The notes under the pieces are model-generated. The model saw only the letters and a list, made by a program, of their open reading frames with translations. It searched no databases and had not been told where the DNA came from. Below, piece by piece: positions 11,321 to 19,486 of a stretch of 64,000 bases of DNA; the first letter of the stretch is position 1; each line of letters starts with the position of its first letter. A program made the position numbers and the translations under genes. Source of the DNA: Erysipelotrichaceae bacterium (GTDB lineage Bacteria; Bacillota_I; Bacilli_A; Erysipelotrichales; Erysipelotrichaceae); the NCBI GenBank assembly GCA_029974225.1, contig JARKSP010000047.1:1-64000 (forward strand), given 5' to 3'.

Positions 11321-12331
11321 ATGAAATATCCATTTCCAAAAGTTGATCTGCACTTCCATTTAGATGGGTCCATGGTTCCAGAAGTTACCTGGAAACTGGC
11401 CAGAGAAAGGAACATTAAACTGCCGGGTGAAACACTGGAGGGTTTTAAACAGCATTTAGTCGAAACAGCTGATTGTGGTGATCTGGGAGAGTATCTGGCT
11501 AGATTTGATCTTTCTACCGCAATTCTGCAGGATGAGACAGCTCTGGAAGAAACCATCTATACTACTATTGAAAATGTTAAAGATTATCTATGCTATGCGG
11601 AAATAAGATTTGCTCCGCAGCTTCATACCCGCAAAGGTCTATCCCAAAGAGAAGTAATTGAAGCTGTTATCAAAGGAAAAAAGAGAGCGGAAAAGGATTT
11701 TCCTGCCATCAGAGTCGGAATCATCCTCTGCTGTATGATTGCTGACTATGATAACAGTGAGGAAAACTTCGAAACGGTCAGACTTTTTGAAGAATACTGC
11801 AATTACAGAGATATTGTAGCTCTGGATCTGGCCGGACATGAAGATCTGGTGCCAATGTCTCATTATGCTCCACTGTTTGTCTCCCCAAAAGCAAAAGGTC
11901 TGCCCATGACCATCCATGCCGGAGATGATGGCAAACCGGAAAACTGTTCGCTGGTTATTGATTTTGGGGCTACCAGAATCGGCCACGGGCACAAATGCTA
12001 TTATAATAAAGAAGTGCTGCAGAAAGTTATTGACACCAAAACAACCCTGGAAATCTGTTTAACCAGTAATGTTCAGTGTAAGACCCAGCCATCATACCAG
12101 GAACATCCGGCAAAACGTTTACTGGATGCCGGTGTTAAAGTTACCTTAAATACGGATAACATGATTCTGGGTAATCTTACCCTTTTAGAGGAATACGACA
12201 AGGCTCTCAGTGAAGCAGGCTTTACCTATAATGATCTGATAACCTGCAACATAAATTCCATTGAGGCAGCCTTTATGCCCGAAGAAGATAAACCGCCTTA
12301 TATTGCGGAATTAAAGAAATACTACCGCTAA
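11321..12331 (+). CDS. add: Adenosine deaminase
   Basis: Deaminates adenosine to inosine in purine salvage. The 336-residue TIM-barrel protein carries the metal-binding HFHLDGS at residues 10-16, the catalytic TIHAGDDG motif (about 195), IGHG (about 217), and the final metal Asp in TLNTDN (about 285). Length matches the family (330-350). AAGGAG lies about 10 bases before the ATG, and TATAAT at 11286-11291 is a likely -10. The AMP-deaminase-like adenine deaminase subgroup has similar motifs, so adenine as substrate is a lesser alternative. A nucleoside hydrolase elsewhere in the window fits the same salvage pathway. Confidence 0.9.
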   Translation: MKYPFPKVDLHFHLDGSMVPEVTWKLARERNIKLPGETLEGFKQHLVETADCGDLGEYLARFDLSTAILQDETALEETIYTTIENVKDYLCYAEIRFAPQLHTRKGLSQREVIEAVIKGKKRAEKDFPAIRVGIILCCMIADYDNSEENFETVRLFEEYCNYRDIVALDLAGHEDLVPMSHYAPLFVSPKAKGLPMTIHAGDDGKPENCSLVIDFGATRIGHGHKCYYNKEVLQKVIDTKTTLEICLTSNVQCKTQPSYQEHPAKRLLDAGVKVTLNTDNMILGNLTLLEEYDKALSEAGFTYNDLITCNINSIEAAFMPEEDKPPYIAELKKYYR

Positions 12332-12353
12332 CAGTTCTATACACTAAAAAAAC

Positions 12354-12386
12354 AAACCCTTCCAATCTGAAATCAGAAGGGTTTTT
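12354..12386 (+). terminator. Bidirectional terminator between add and the Sel1 gene
   Basis: A 9-bp stem AAACCCTTC/GAAGGGTTT (12354-12362 with 12376-12384), flanked by A-rich sequence on the left and T-run on the right, lies between two converging genes and can serve both. Confidence 0.75.
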
Positions 12387-12405
12387 CTATCTGAAGATAT
12401 TTTTA

Positions 12406-14106
12406 TTAATTCTTTACAAAGTTGTTTAATCTAAAGCCGTCACAGACAATATAGCCAACACATTTATCAAAATAGATAAACTCAATGTTGCCATCATCAT
12501 AAATTTCATAGTGGGTAATTCTAAACTCATTGTTATCCGAGACTTCCTTCACCTTTTCCGCATAGAAGGTAAATTCATCAGTCAGGGTACAGCCATGAAA
12601 ATCAAAGAATGGCAGCAGGATTTTTTCGGTTTCCGTTCTTCCCCCTTTGACAACACGCTTAAAAGTCATCTTGACCCTGTTGTTTTTCAGATGCTTTAAT
12701 TTTACATCGACATGATAATCGTTAGCCAGCAGATCTCGGACAATGAACGGTTCAGGAATAAAGACACTCTTTCTTAAAGGTATCTGCAGTACCTCCTTAC
12801 ATTTTTCAATGGCTTCCTCAATATTTTTCTTTACGTTACTATCACCATAAAAATCGTGCTGCTGGATTCTCTTGTCAATGGCATATTTGGCCATCAGAAA
12901 ATAATAGTAGGCCGGAATATAATCACTGTCTTCGCCATCCAGATAGGTTGAACCTACCCGATAGGCAATATCGGCAAACTTGCAGTCGAAAAAGCCAGCC
13001 TCCATTACTTCCTTGTTTTCATTGAACAGATCATAATAGATGTTTTCCCCGATGTTTCGGTTTTTCACTACTCCTCTGCCGGCAATAAACATATCGGCTA
13101 ATTTGTACAGTGATTCATAATTTCCCGCCGCTGCACCGACTGAAAAATATTTAAAAGCTAAATCATCCTGAGCAATTCCCTTATTGGCTCTGCCAAAATA
13201 GTAAATATAACCTAGGGTATTGGCATAATTAGGATCACCGGTTCGTGAATACAGCTTTTCAAAAATCTGCTGTGCTTTAACCCAGTCACATTCAAACAGC
13301 TCATTGCCACCATAAACTGAATATCCCAGCACATCCAGTCCAACATTGTCATCTTTTTCTGCCAGGGTTATGACAAACCTCTTAAAGATTTCATCATATG
13401 GATATTCCAGCTGTGAAATCATTTTGTTTTCTGTTACATACAGCAGAACATTTCTCATTGTCTGATCGCTATACTCCCGGTCAGGCAGGTCCTTCTCATA
13501 ATTTTCTTTTACTATCTGAACTTCTTTGATTAAACCTTCCAGATCAAACAGATCATCCATCAGCTCTTCACCGTATTCATCATCATCTACCTCGGGACTA
13601 AGCAGACAGCCAAAAACAAACTCGATGATATCACCATTATTCTTAAACAGCCAGCGGTCAAAATCAGCATCCGATCTTTCAAATTCGCTTAAATAGCAGT
13701 ATTTCAGTACCATGTTAACCACATATCTCCAGCGATTAAAATCATCAACACTGGCATTTTTCACCTTCAGATTCATTAAGAAGGCAATCAGATCATCTAA
13801 GGTTGGCGTATATTCTTTTTCAAATTCAAATTTCGCAAGCATTCTTTTCATTTCGTATTCTTCATAATCCTGACCGGCAAAAACCAGATCAAAATAATCC
13901 ATACTGTAGCGGAAGATATTCCTTAAGTCATCAACTGACAGTTTAACCGGTCCGTCTCTTCTTAAATCAAAAGACAAAAACTTTTCTACTTTGTCTTTAA
14001 TCTTAACTTCCACCTCATAAACACCTTTTTCGATTTCATCATAGGAAACAACAATTCCCTTTTTATTGGTGCCGGTAACCTTAACTTTGTCATTAACTCT
14101 AAACAT
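12406..14106 (-). CDS. Sel1-repeat protein with N-terminal SH3/KOW-like domain
   Basis: A 566-residue cytoplasmic protein. The first 50 residues (FRVNDKVKV...VSYDE) look like a small beta-barrel of the KOW/SH3/Tudor kind. A helical middle follows, then Sel1/TPR-like repeats at about residues 290-420 (ANTLGYIYYFGRANKGIAQ, YKLADMFIAGRGVVKN, GSTYLDGEDSD), and a beta-rich C-terminal part. Sel1 repeats usually mediate protein-protein contacts. I start at the ATG at 14106, with AGGAGGA 8 bases upstream; longer readings lack this site. No signal peptide is seen. It is monocistronic with its own promoter at 14131. Function unknown. Confidence 0.75.
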   Translation of the reverse strand: MFRVNDKVKVTGTNKKGIVVSYDEIEKGVYEVEVKIKDKVEKFLSFDLRRDGPVKLSVDDLRNIFRYSMDYFDLVFAGQDYEEYEMKRMLAKFEFEKEYTPTLDDLIAFLMNLKVKNASVDDFNRWRYVVNMVLKYCYLSEFERSDADFDRWLFKNNGDIIEFVFGCLLSPEVDDDEYGEELMDDLFDLEGLIKEVQIVKENYEKDLPDREYSDQTMRNVLLYVTENKMISQLEYPYDEIFKRFVITLAEKDDNVGLDVLGYSVYGGNELFECDWVKAQQIFEKLYSRTGDPNYANTLGYIYYFGRANKGIAQDDLAFKYFSVGAAAGNYESLYKLADMFIAGRGVVKNRNIGENIYYDLFNENKEVMEAGFFDCKFADIAYRVGSTYLDGEDSDYIPAYYYFLMAKYAIDKRIQQHDFYGDSNVKKNIEEAIEKCKEVLQIPLRKSVFIPEPFIVRDLLANDYHVDVKLKHLKNNRVKMTFKRVVKGGRTETEKILLPFFDFHGCTLTDEFTFYAEKVKEVSDNNEFRITHYEIYDDGNIEFIYFDKCVGYIVCDGFRLNNFVKN

Positions 14107-14130
14107 TATCCCTATCCTCCTGCTAACCAT

Positions 14131-14141
14131 ATTTTATCATA
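14131..14141 (-). promoter_or_regulatory. Extended -10 promoter of the Sel1-repeat gene
   Basis: Reads TATGATAAAAT on the minus strand, the TGn-extended form with TAAAAT as the hexamer, 25 bases before the ATG at 14106. Confidence 0.5.
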
Positions 14142-14170
14142 GAAAGCCTCTGATAACTTATCAAACAATA

Positions 14171-14204
14171 AAAAAGAATGACACAACAACATCTGTCATT
14201 CTTT
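14171..14204 (-). terminator. Terminator of tRNA-Thr
   Basis: An 11-bp perfect stem (AAAGAATGACA/TGTCATTCTTT, 14173-14183 with 14194-14204) followed on the minus strand by a T-run, 12 bases beyond the tRNA CCA end. Confidence 0.85.
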
Positions 14205-14215
14205 TATCTTTTTAC

Positions 14216-14291
14216 TGGTGCCGAATAGCAGAATCGAACTGCTGACCTCTTCATTACCATTGAAGCGCTCTACCGACTGAGCTAAGACGGC
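14216..14291 (-). tRNA. tRNA-Thr (anticodon GGT)
   Basis: 76 bases including an encoded CCA. The cloverleaf is clear: D stem GCTC/GAGC, anticodon stem CTTCA/TGAAG with loop ATGGTAA (anticodon GGT, reading ACC and ACU), T stem AGCAG/CTGCT with loop TTCGATT. The acceptor arms are GCCGTCT and ATTCGGC: pairs 1-4 and 7 form, but positions 5-68 (U-U) and 6-67 (C-U) do not. All other arms are perfect, and a strong promoter and terminator flank it, so it is probably expressed. Confidence 0.9.
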
Positions 14292-14301
14292 GACTGTTAC
14301 T

Positions 14302-14330
14302 ATTATACTTTAATAATAACTGTTTCTCAA
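14302..14330 (-). promoter_or_regulatory. Sigma-A promoter of tRNA-Thr
   Basis: TTGAGA (14325-14330) and TATAAT (14302-14307) on the minus strand, separated by exactly 17 bases, 10 bases before the tRNA 5' end. Confidence 0.8.
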
Positions 14331-14354
14331 CATCTAAAAGAATTGTTTGCGAAG

Positions 14355-14396
14355 AAAAGTAAATTCTAATCTATTTGCCAATCAGAATTTACTTTT
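14355..14396 (-). terminator. Terminator of pepF
   Basis: A 13-bp stem, AAAAGTAAATTCT pairing with AGAATTTACTTTT, loop of 16 bases, 10 bases past the pepF stop. The A-rich left arm supplies the T-run on the minus strand. Confidence 0.75.
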
Positions 14397-14406
14397 TTCA
14401 TTTATA

Positions 14407-16104
14407 TCAGATTCTTTTTTCAAACTCGGCAATTACTTCTTCAACCTGACAGACAATGTCCTGTAGCGTCTCTTTTTTAAACGGATTTTTGAGATTAGAA
14501 CTCTTCAATAAATCAAAGTAGCCCATACTGCCACCCTTCTGACACAAACCTACATAATCCTTCCAGGCACTCTGTCTATCCTTCAAACTTTTAATATATA
14601 GTTCATAAGAACAGACCTGCGCCAAAGCATAATCGACATAATAGAACGGATAGATGAAGATATGCTGCTTCTGCAGCCAGTAACCGCCTTCTGTCATGAA
14701 TCTGTTGCCGTCATAGCTGCGCCACGGCAGATAAATCTTTTCAATCTGATGCCAGGCTGCTCTTCTTTCTCTGGCACTCATCTTAGGATTTTCAAAAACC
14801 CGATGCTGAAACTCATCAACCGCAACCATATATGGAATCTTGGTCAAAGAATCAGTTAGATGAGCATACAGATATTTATCCGCCTTTTCACCGAAAAACA
14901 AAGGCATCCAGTCATAGGCGAAATGTTCCATCGCCATCGAATGAATCTCATTGATTTCACTTGAGGAACCAATGCTCATCATCGATTTCTGATAGCGACT
15001 GGCCAGATAAATCTGGAACGCATGCCCGGCTTCATGAGTTAAAACATCAATATCAGCGCTGGTTCCATTAAAGTTAGAGAAAATAAATGGCGCTTTATAT
15101 TCGGGTAAAAAAGTGCAGTAACCTCCCAGATGTTTGCCAGCTCTGGTTTCCAGATCAAACAATTCATTTTCTCGCATAAATCTGAAGAATTCACTGGTTT
15201 CCCGGCTCATTTCATCATACATCTTCTGAGCTTTTTCTATTAATTCTCCGGTATCGCCAATCGGCAGGGCGTTTCCTTCGGGGAATTTCAAACCTTCATC
15301 ATAGAAATGTAGAGTTTCGACATTTAAACGTTTTCGCTGTTTTTCATATAGTTTTTGACAGACAGGAACAATAATATCCCGGACATTGTTTCTGAAGTCT
15401 TCCACCTCTTTTTTGGTATAATCATATCTTTCTCTGATCTGATAGGCATAATCAATATAGTTTTTAAAGCCCAGCTTTTTAGCCGTTTTGACTCGCTGTC
15501 TGACCAGTTTATCATAGATAGCGTCCAGCTTATCAGCAACTGATTCATACATGCCGGACCAGGCAAAAAAGGCTTCTTTTCTTATTTGACGGTCCGTTGA
15601 CTGCATATGTTTAAGTAAACCATAGAAATTACACTTTTCACCTCTGAACTCCGTTTCACATAAGGCTACATCCTTGGAATACTGCTGCATCAGTCTTGTT
15701 TCCCTAATGGCATCAAAAACTGTCAGTGGACTCATAAGTTTTAATTTTTTCTCCACTTTTTCCGTTAAGAAAGGGCCGTATTCTTCATCAAACTGTTTTC
15801 TGAAGGGGCTTTTCAACAGCTTTTTCGATAGGGATAAACTGACCAGCTGAATAGCTGCTCCTTTTTCATTGAAGTACTTCAATTCCCCTTCATAGAAAGA
15901 ATCGGTCTTGTCCATCGTGTTTCTGATTGAAGCAATAGAAAAAGCTGTAGCCAGTTTTGCGGCTTCCTTTTCTAATTCAATATATAAATCTTTAAACTCC
16001 GGATAGGTTTTGACTTTCCGGAATTTTTTACGATATTCTTTCAGTTGTTTTTTAACTTCCTTAAAATCAGGTCTGACATATTCTAAAGCACTGAATTTTT
16101 TCAT
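14407..16104 (-). CDS. M3 family oligoendopeptidase (PepF-like)
   Basis: Cytoplasmic zinc metallopeptidase that cuts peptides of about 7-20 residues. The 565-residue length is typical of the shorter PepF/M3B group. The zinc motif HEAGHAFQIY (about residue 350) gives HExxH, with the third ligand expected in the downstream helix around EINEIHSMAMEHFA. The N-terminal part (YVRPDFKEVKKQLKEY) is the usual helical lid. It is monocistronic: a promoter at 16140-16167 and a hairpin at 14355. Peptide turnover is its likely role; no peptide transporter lies beside it. Confidence 0.92.
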   Translation of the reverse strand: MKKFSALEYVRPDFKEVKKQLKEYRKKFRKVKTYPEFKDLYIELEKEAAKLATAFSIASIRNTMDKTDSFYEGELKYFNEKGAAIQLVSLSLSKKLLKSPFRKQFDEEYGPFLTEKVEKKLKLMSPLTVFDAIRETRLMQQYSKDVALCETEFRGEKCNFYGLLKHMQSTDRQIRKEAFFAWSGMYESVADKLDAIYDKLVRQRVKTAKKLGFKNYIDYAYQIRERYDYTKKEVEDFRNNVRDIIVPVCQKLYEKQRKRLNVETLHFYDEGLKFPEGNALPIGDTGELIEKAQKMYDEMSRETSEFFRFMRENELFDLETRAGKHLGGYCTFLPEYKAPFIFSNFNGTSADIDVLTHEAGHAFQIYLASRYQKSMMSIGSSSEINEIHSMAMEHFAYDWMPLFFGEKADKYLYAHLTDSLTKIPYMVAVDEFQHRVFENPKMSARERRAAWHQIEKIYLPWRSYDGNRFMTEGGYWLQKQHIFIYPFYYVDYALAQVCSYELYIKSLKDRQSAWKDYVGLCQKGGSMGYFDLLKSSNLKNPFKKETLQDIVCQVEEVIAEFEKRI

Positions 16105-16139
16105 AATACCACCTTTCTCTTTTTAGGGACGCAAAGTAT

Positions 16140-16167
16140 ATTATACACTTTTATCAGCCAAAAACAA
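16140..16167 (-). promoter_or_regulatory. Promoter of the M3 oligopeptidase gene
   Basis: TTGTTT (16162-16167), 16-base spacer, TATAAT (16140-16145) on the minus strand. The -35 lies within the T-run of the trxB terminator, showing how tightly the two units are packed. Confidence 0.5.
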
Positions 16168-16184
16168 ACCTGGAATTATCCAGG
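16161..16184 (-). terminator. Terminator of the uvrA-hprK-lgt/ppaX-trxB unit
   Basis: CCTGG/CCAGG stem at 16169-16184 with loop of six, followed on the minus strand by TTTGTTTTT. It lies just past the trxB stop. Confidence 0.65.
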
Positions 16185-16190
16185 CCGGTT

Positions 16191-17114
16191 TTAGAAGTTG
16201 TTTTTTATGTACTTGACAGCACTGTTGGCGGCAATCGCCCCATCACTGGTCGCTGTAACTACCTGTCTTAGATCCTTATCGATAACATCGCCGGCTCCAA
16301 AGATACCTTCGATAGCTGTTGACATGTCAGCTTTAGCGAGGATATAGCCTCTCTCATTCAAGATGGCCTTATCTAAAAACGATGTTGCCGGATCTGCTCC
16401 GATATACGGGAAGATTCCTGAGCACATCAGTGGGGTAACCTCTTTGGTATCAACGTGTCTGATATTCAGGCCCACGATGTTATTATCTTCAATAATCAGA
16501 CTGTCGGGAAGATGTTTGTAGATGACATTGATCTTTTCGTTTTTCAATACCTCTTCGACCACCTTAGGTTCAGCTCTGAACTGATCTCTTCTGATGACAA
16601 TATTTACTTTTTCCACTAAGGAAGTAATAAATAACGCTTCTTCCAGAGCACTGTTTCCGCCACCGATAATGGTAACGACCTTATCACGATAGAAGGCTCC
16701 GTCACAGACGGCACAGTAAGAGATTCCCCGACCGGTAAATCTTTCAGCCATTGCCACGTCCAGCGGTCTTTCTTTGGTGCCGGTAGCGACAATAACTGCT
16801 TTAGCAGTGAATTCTCTTCCATCAGCTAAAACAACTCTTTTTATTTTATCGGAACTTTCAACTTTTACTACTTCCCCAAAATCAATTTCCGCTCCAAAAG
16901 CCAGACCGTGATTCATAAAAGACATCGCCAGGTCTACTCCTGAACTGCTCTGTACGCCAGTGTAGTTTTCAATCTTATAGGTTTTAACCAGCTTTCCGCC
17001 TGGACTTTCCTGTTCCAGAAGCAAAACTTTCATATTGGCACGTGAAGCATAGATTGCCGCTGTCAGTCCGGCTGGCCCTGCTCCCACAATAATTATTTCA
17101 AATTGACTGTCCAT
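16191..17114 (-). CDS. trxB: Thioredoxin reductase
   Basis: FAD/NADPH enzyme that reduces thioredoxin. The 307 residues show the FAD motif GAGPAGLTAAIYASRA at the N-terminus, the redox pair in CAVCDGAF (about residues 134-141), the NADPH motif GGGNSALEEALF, and the C-terminal FAD motif GIFGAGDVIDK. The ATG at 17114 lies inside the end of the upstream lgt/ppaX gene (22-base overlap), with AGGAGG 7 bases before it, so translation is likely coupled. It is the last gene of the uvrA operon, as in several Bacillota. Confidence 0.95.
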   Translation of the reverse strand: MDSQFEIIIVGAGPAGLTAAIYASRANMKVLLLEQESPGGKLVKTYKIENYTGVQSSSGVDLAMSFMNHGLAFGAEIDFGEVVKVESSDKIKRVVLADGREFTAKAVIVATGTKERPLDVAMAERFTGRGISYCAVCDGAFYRDKVVTIIGGGNSALEEALFITSLVEKVNIVIRRDQFRAEPKVVEEVLKNEKINVIYKHLPDSLIIEDNNIVGLNIRHVDTKEVTPLMCSGIFPYIGADPATSFLDKAILNERGYILAKADMSTAIEGIFGAGDVIDKDLRQVVTATSDGAIAANSAVKYIKNNF

Positions 17115-18553
17115 AAATGTTCCTCCTGTAAAATATCAATAATCTCAATCATATCATCAATTAATACATTTGGTTTAGCATCGATTAAGCTTTGAAGCAG
17201 CATTTTATTCGAGGTTAATCCGATTGAATAGACGCCGGCATTTTTAGCACTGATAACATCACTTTCACTATCGCCGACATAGATAGCGTTAGTGAAATAA
17301 CCCTTCAGAGCCCTGATAGCCTTGATGATTGTTTCCCTGTCAGGTTTAGGGTTTTTGACCTGGTCAAGCCCTATCACCACTTCAAAGTAATCGTTTAAAC
17401 CGGTTACCTCCAGTCCCAGACGACAGGTGTCGGTCATCTTACTAGAGGCAATGGCCATATTATAATCGTTCTCCTTCAGATATTTCAGTAACTTTGTCAC
17501 ATTAGGCATTGGTTTAACCAGCTGTCTGTGGACTTCTCGGTTATGTTTTTTGTATGTTTCAATCATTTCTGCAATCTTTTCCGCACTGGCCTGAGGGCAG
17601 TATTTTTCAAAGGTCTGTTTTAAGGTCGGACCCAGAAAGGAAGCATAGTCTTCCTCCGTCAGTATTAAATCGGGGCAGTGAGTTTCAAAACTGTGTTTAA
17701 AAGAGGCATAGATGGCTTCCTGAGTATCCAGAATAGTGCCATCCAGATCAAAGATAATGACCGGCTTCTCACTGTAGATTTTCTTTCTGAAAGCACCTAA
17801 AAGTCCAGCAACTCCAATAGCCATAAAGACAGCTGAAACAAGCATCGCTGTTTTAAGATTACCAATCATCAGTGAATCTGACCTTTGGGTTTCAATCCAG
17901 AATCGGATTACTCCATACCAGCCCAGATAGCCGAACAAGCCATCGCCCCGGTAGGTTTTAGAGTATTTACGAAAAAGTCTGATCAGAATAAAGCCCAGAA
18001 GACACAGCATGGATTCATAAAAGAACATCGGTTGACGGTATTCATAATCAATATACATACCGCTTTTCAGAAATGACAGAATTCCATCAAAGTAACTTTC
18101 GTCAACCACATTGCCGTAAGCTTCCTGATTAAAGAAGTTGCCCCAGCGGCCGATTGCCTGGGCAATAAGAACATTGGGCAGCACTATATCCGCCAGATGC
18201 AGAAACTGAACGCCGTTTCTTTTTGTATGAAAATAGATGAAGCTCGCTCCCGCAACCAGGCCTCCCTGAATTGCCAGACCGCCATCCCAGATTCGGATAA
18301 TTGAAATCGGATCTGCCAGATAACCTGCCAGATCATAGAAGGCACAGTACCACAGTCGGGCTCCGATAATGCCAAAAAGCATAATACCGATGAAGGTATC
18401 ATCCAGAAAATCACTGGAATATCCGACTTTGGAAGCTTCTCTGGTAGCTAAATAGTAGGCTACAAGAGCCCCCGTTAATATGCATACGGCATACCATCTG
18501 ATTTCCAGGGAACCAATCCTTAGAAAGATGGACATCGTTGGAAAAAACTGCAT
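17093..18553 (-). CDS. Fusion of prolipoprotein diacylglyceryl transferase (Lgt) and PpaX-like HAD phosphatase
   Basis: One open frame of 486 residues joins two enzymes. Residues 1 to about 260 are Lgt, a seven-helix membrane enzyme that attaches diacylglycerol to lipoprotein cysteines: RWYAVCILTGAL, WDGGLAIQGG and the signature GRWGNFFNQEAYG (135-147). Residues 266-486 are a HAD hydrolase: FDLDGT with nucleophile Asp269, TDTC-region Ser/Thr motif (ASSKMTD), and KNPKPD then VGDSESD. This matches PpaX, the pyrophosphatase that removes PPi produced by HPr-Ser-P phosphorolysis. Bacillus has separate hprK, lgt and ppaX genes in this order. No stop or ribosome site is seen at the junction (about residue 262). 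Confidence 0.92.
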   Translation of the reverse strand: MQFFPTMSIFLRIGSLEIRWYAVCILTGALVAYYLATREASKVGYSSDFLDDTFIGIMLFGIIGARLWYCAFYDLAGYLADPISIIRIWDGGLAIQGGLVAGASFIYFHTKRNGVQFLHLADIVLPNVLIAQAIGRWGNFFNQEAYGNVVDESYFDGILSFLKSGMYIDYEYRQPMFFYESMLCLLGFILIRLFRKYSKTYRGDGLFGYLGWYGVIRFWIETQRSDSLMIGNLKTAMLVSAVFMAIGVAGLLGAFRKKIYSEKPVIIFDLDGTILDTQEAIYASFKHSFETHCPDLILTEEDYASFLGPTLKQTFEKYCPQASAEKIAEMIETYKKHNREVHRQLVKPMPNVTKLLKYLKENDYNMAIASSKMTDTCRLGLEVTGLNDYFEVVIGLDQVKNPKPDRETIIKAIRALKGYFTNAIYVGDSESDVISAKNAGVYSIGLTSNKMLLQSLIDAKPNVLIDDMIEIIDILQEEHLWTVNLK

Positions 18554-18559
18554 TTTCTA

Positions 18560-19486
18560 TCACTCCTTGTTCATGTTAATCAATTCAACAACTCTCTCAT
18601 CCAGTATCTTAGAGAAATCATAGCCTTTGGCTTTTAAAATAAAGTTGTTGACGGCTGCTTCAATGATAACCGCAGCTGAACGCCCCTCCGAAAGTGGAAT
18701 GGTTATCTTTGGAATATTGACTCCAAAAATCGTAAACACCTCCTCTTTCAGATTCAGACGGTCATACTCAGCATTTTTGTCCCATCTTACCAGATGGATA
18801 ACATAATCGATTCTTGTTTTTTCAGCCGTAGCACCTGACCCAAACATCATCGCCACATCAATAACACCCACTCCTCTTAACTCCAAAAGGTTCTTTAGGA
18901 TAAAGGCCGCTTCACCGTGGATGTGGTTGTGGATTCGAAAAACTTCTACTCGGTCATCAGCAACCAGAACATGCCCTTTTTTAACCAGTTCCAGGGCAAT
19001 TTCACTTTTTCCGATACCGCTTTCTCCGGTAATCAGCACTCCTCTACCATAAACCTGCAGCAGAACTCCATGAACAGAATCTACTGGCGCAAAGAACTCC
19101 TCCAGATAAGCGACAATTTCCATTATCAGCGAAGAGGTTGGGGCATAGGAAGTGAAAATCGGGAAGTTTTTAGTTCTGGCAATTTCCAGCAGAATACCTG
19201 GACAAGGCAAGTCTCGGGAAATCAGAATCATCGGCAGTTTTTCATCAGTCAGATGATCAAAAACTTCTCTCTGTCTTTCTTCACTCATCTTGTGAATAAA
19301 CTTCATTTCTGTTTCCCCTAGCATAATTATGCGACTGTATATCTGCTCCGGGAAATAACCTGCCAGTTCTAAACCTGGCCTATTGACATTGGCATCACAA
19401 ATTTCTCGATTAAGGGAAGTGTCATCACCGTTAATCTGACGATAGCCAAAATAGTTCCACACATCTCTAACTGTTACTTTTTTCAT
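18560..19486 (-). CDS. hprK: HPr kinase/phosphorylase
   Basis: Phosphorylates HPr on serine, and reverses it, to control carbon catabolite repression. The 308-residue length is typical. The N-terminal domain is followed by the P-loop GESGIGKS (about residues 155-162) and the family signature ELRGVGVIDVAMMFG (about 203-217). The ATG overlaps the uvrA stop (TAATG), with GGAGG ahead of it, and the lgt/ppaX fusion begins 6 bases after its stop. Having the PPi-removing PpaX domain in the next gene fits its phosphorylase activity, which makes pyrophosphate. Confidence 0.96.
   Translation of the reverse strand: MKKVTVRDVWNYFGYRQINGDDTSLNREICDANVNRPGLELAGYFPEQIYSRIIMLGETEMKFIHKMSEERQREVFDHLTDEKLPMILISRDLPCPGILLEIARTKNFPIFTSYAPTSSLIMEIVAYLEEFFAPVDSVHGVLLQVYGRGVLITGESGIGKSEIALELVKKGHVLVADDRVEVFRIHNHIHGEAAFILKNLLELRGVGVIDVAMMFGSGATAEKTRIDYVIHLVRWDKNAEYDRLNLKEEVFTIFGVNIPKITIPLSEGRSAAVIIEAAVNNFILKAKGYDFSKILDERVVELINMNKE

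Noticed and set aside
17093-18553. Loss of function of Lgt because the HGGL histidine is Gln (AIQGG)
   Set aside because: This position varies in Gram-positive Lgt proteins (Tyr in streptococci and lactobacilli), and the GRWGNFFNQE signature is intact.
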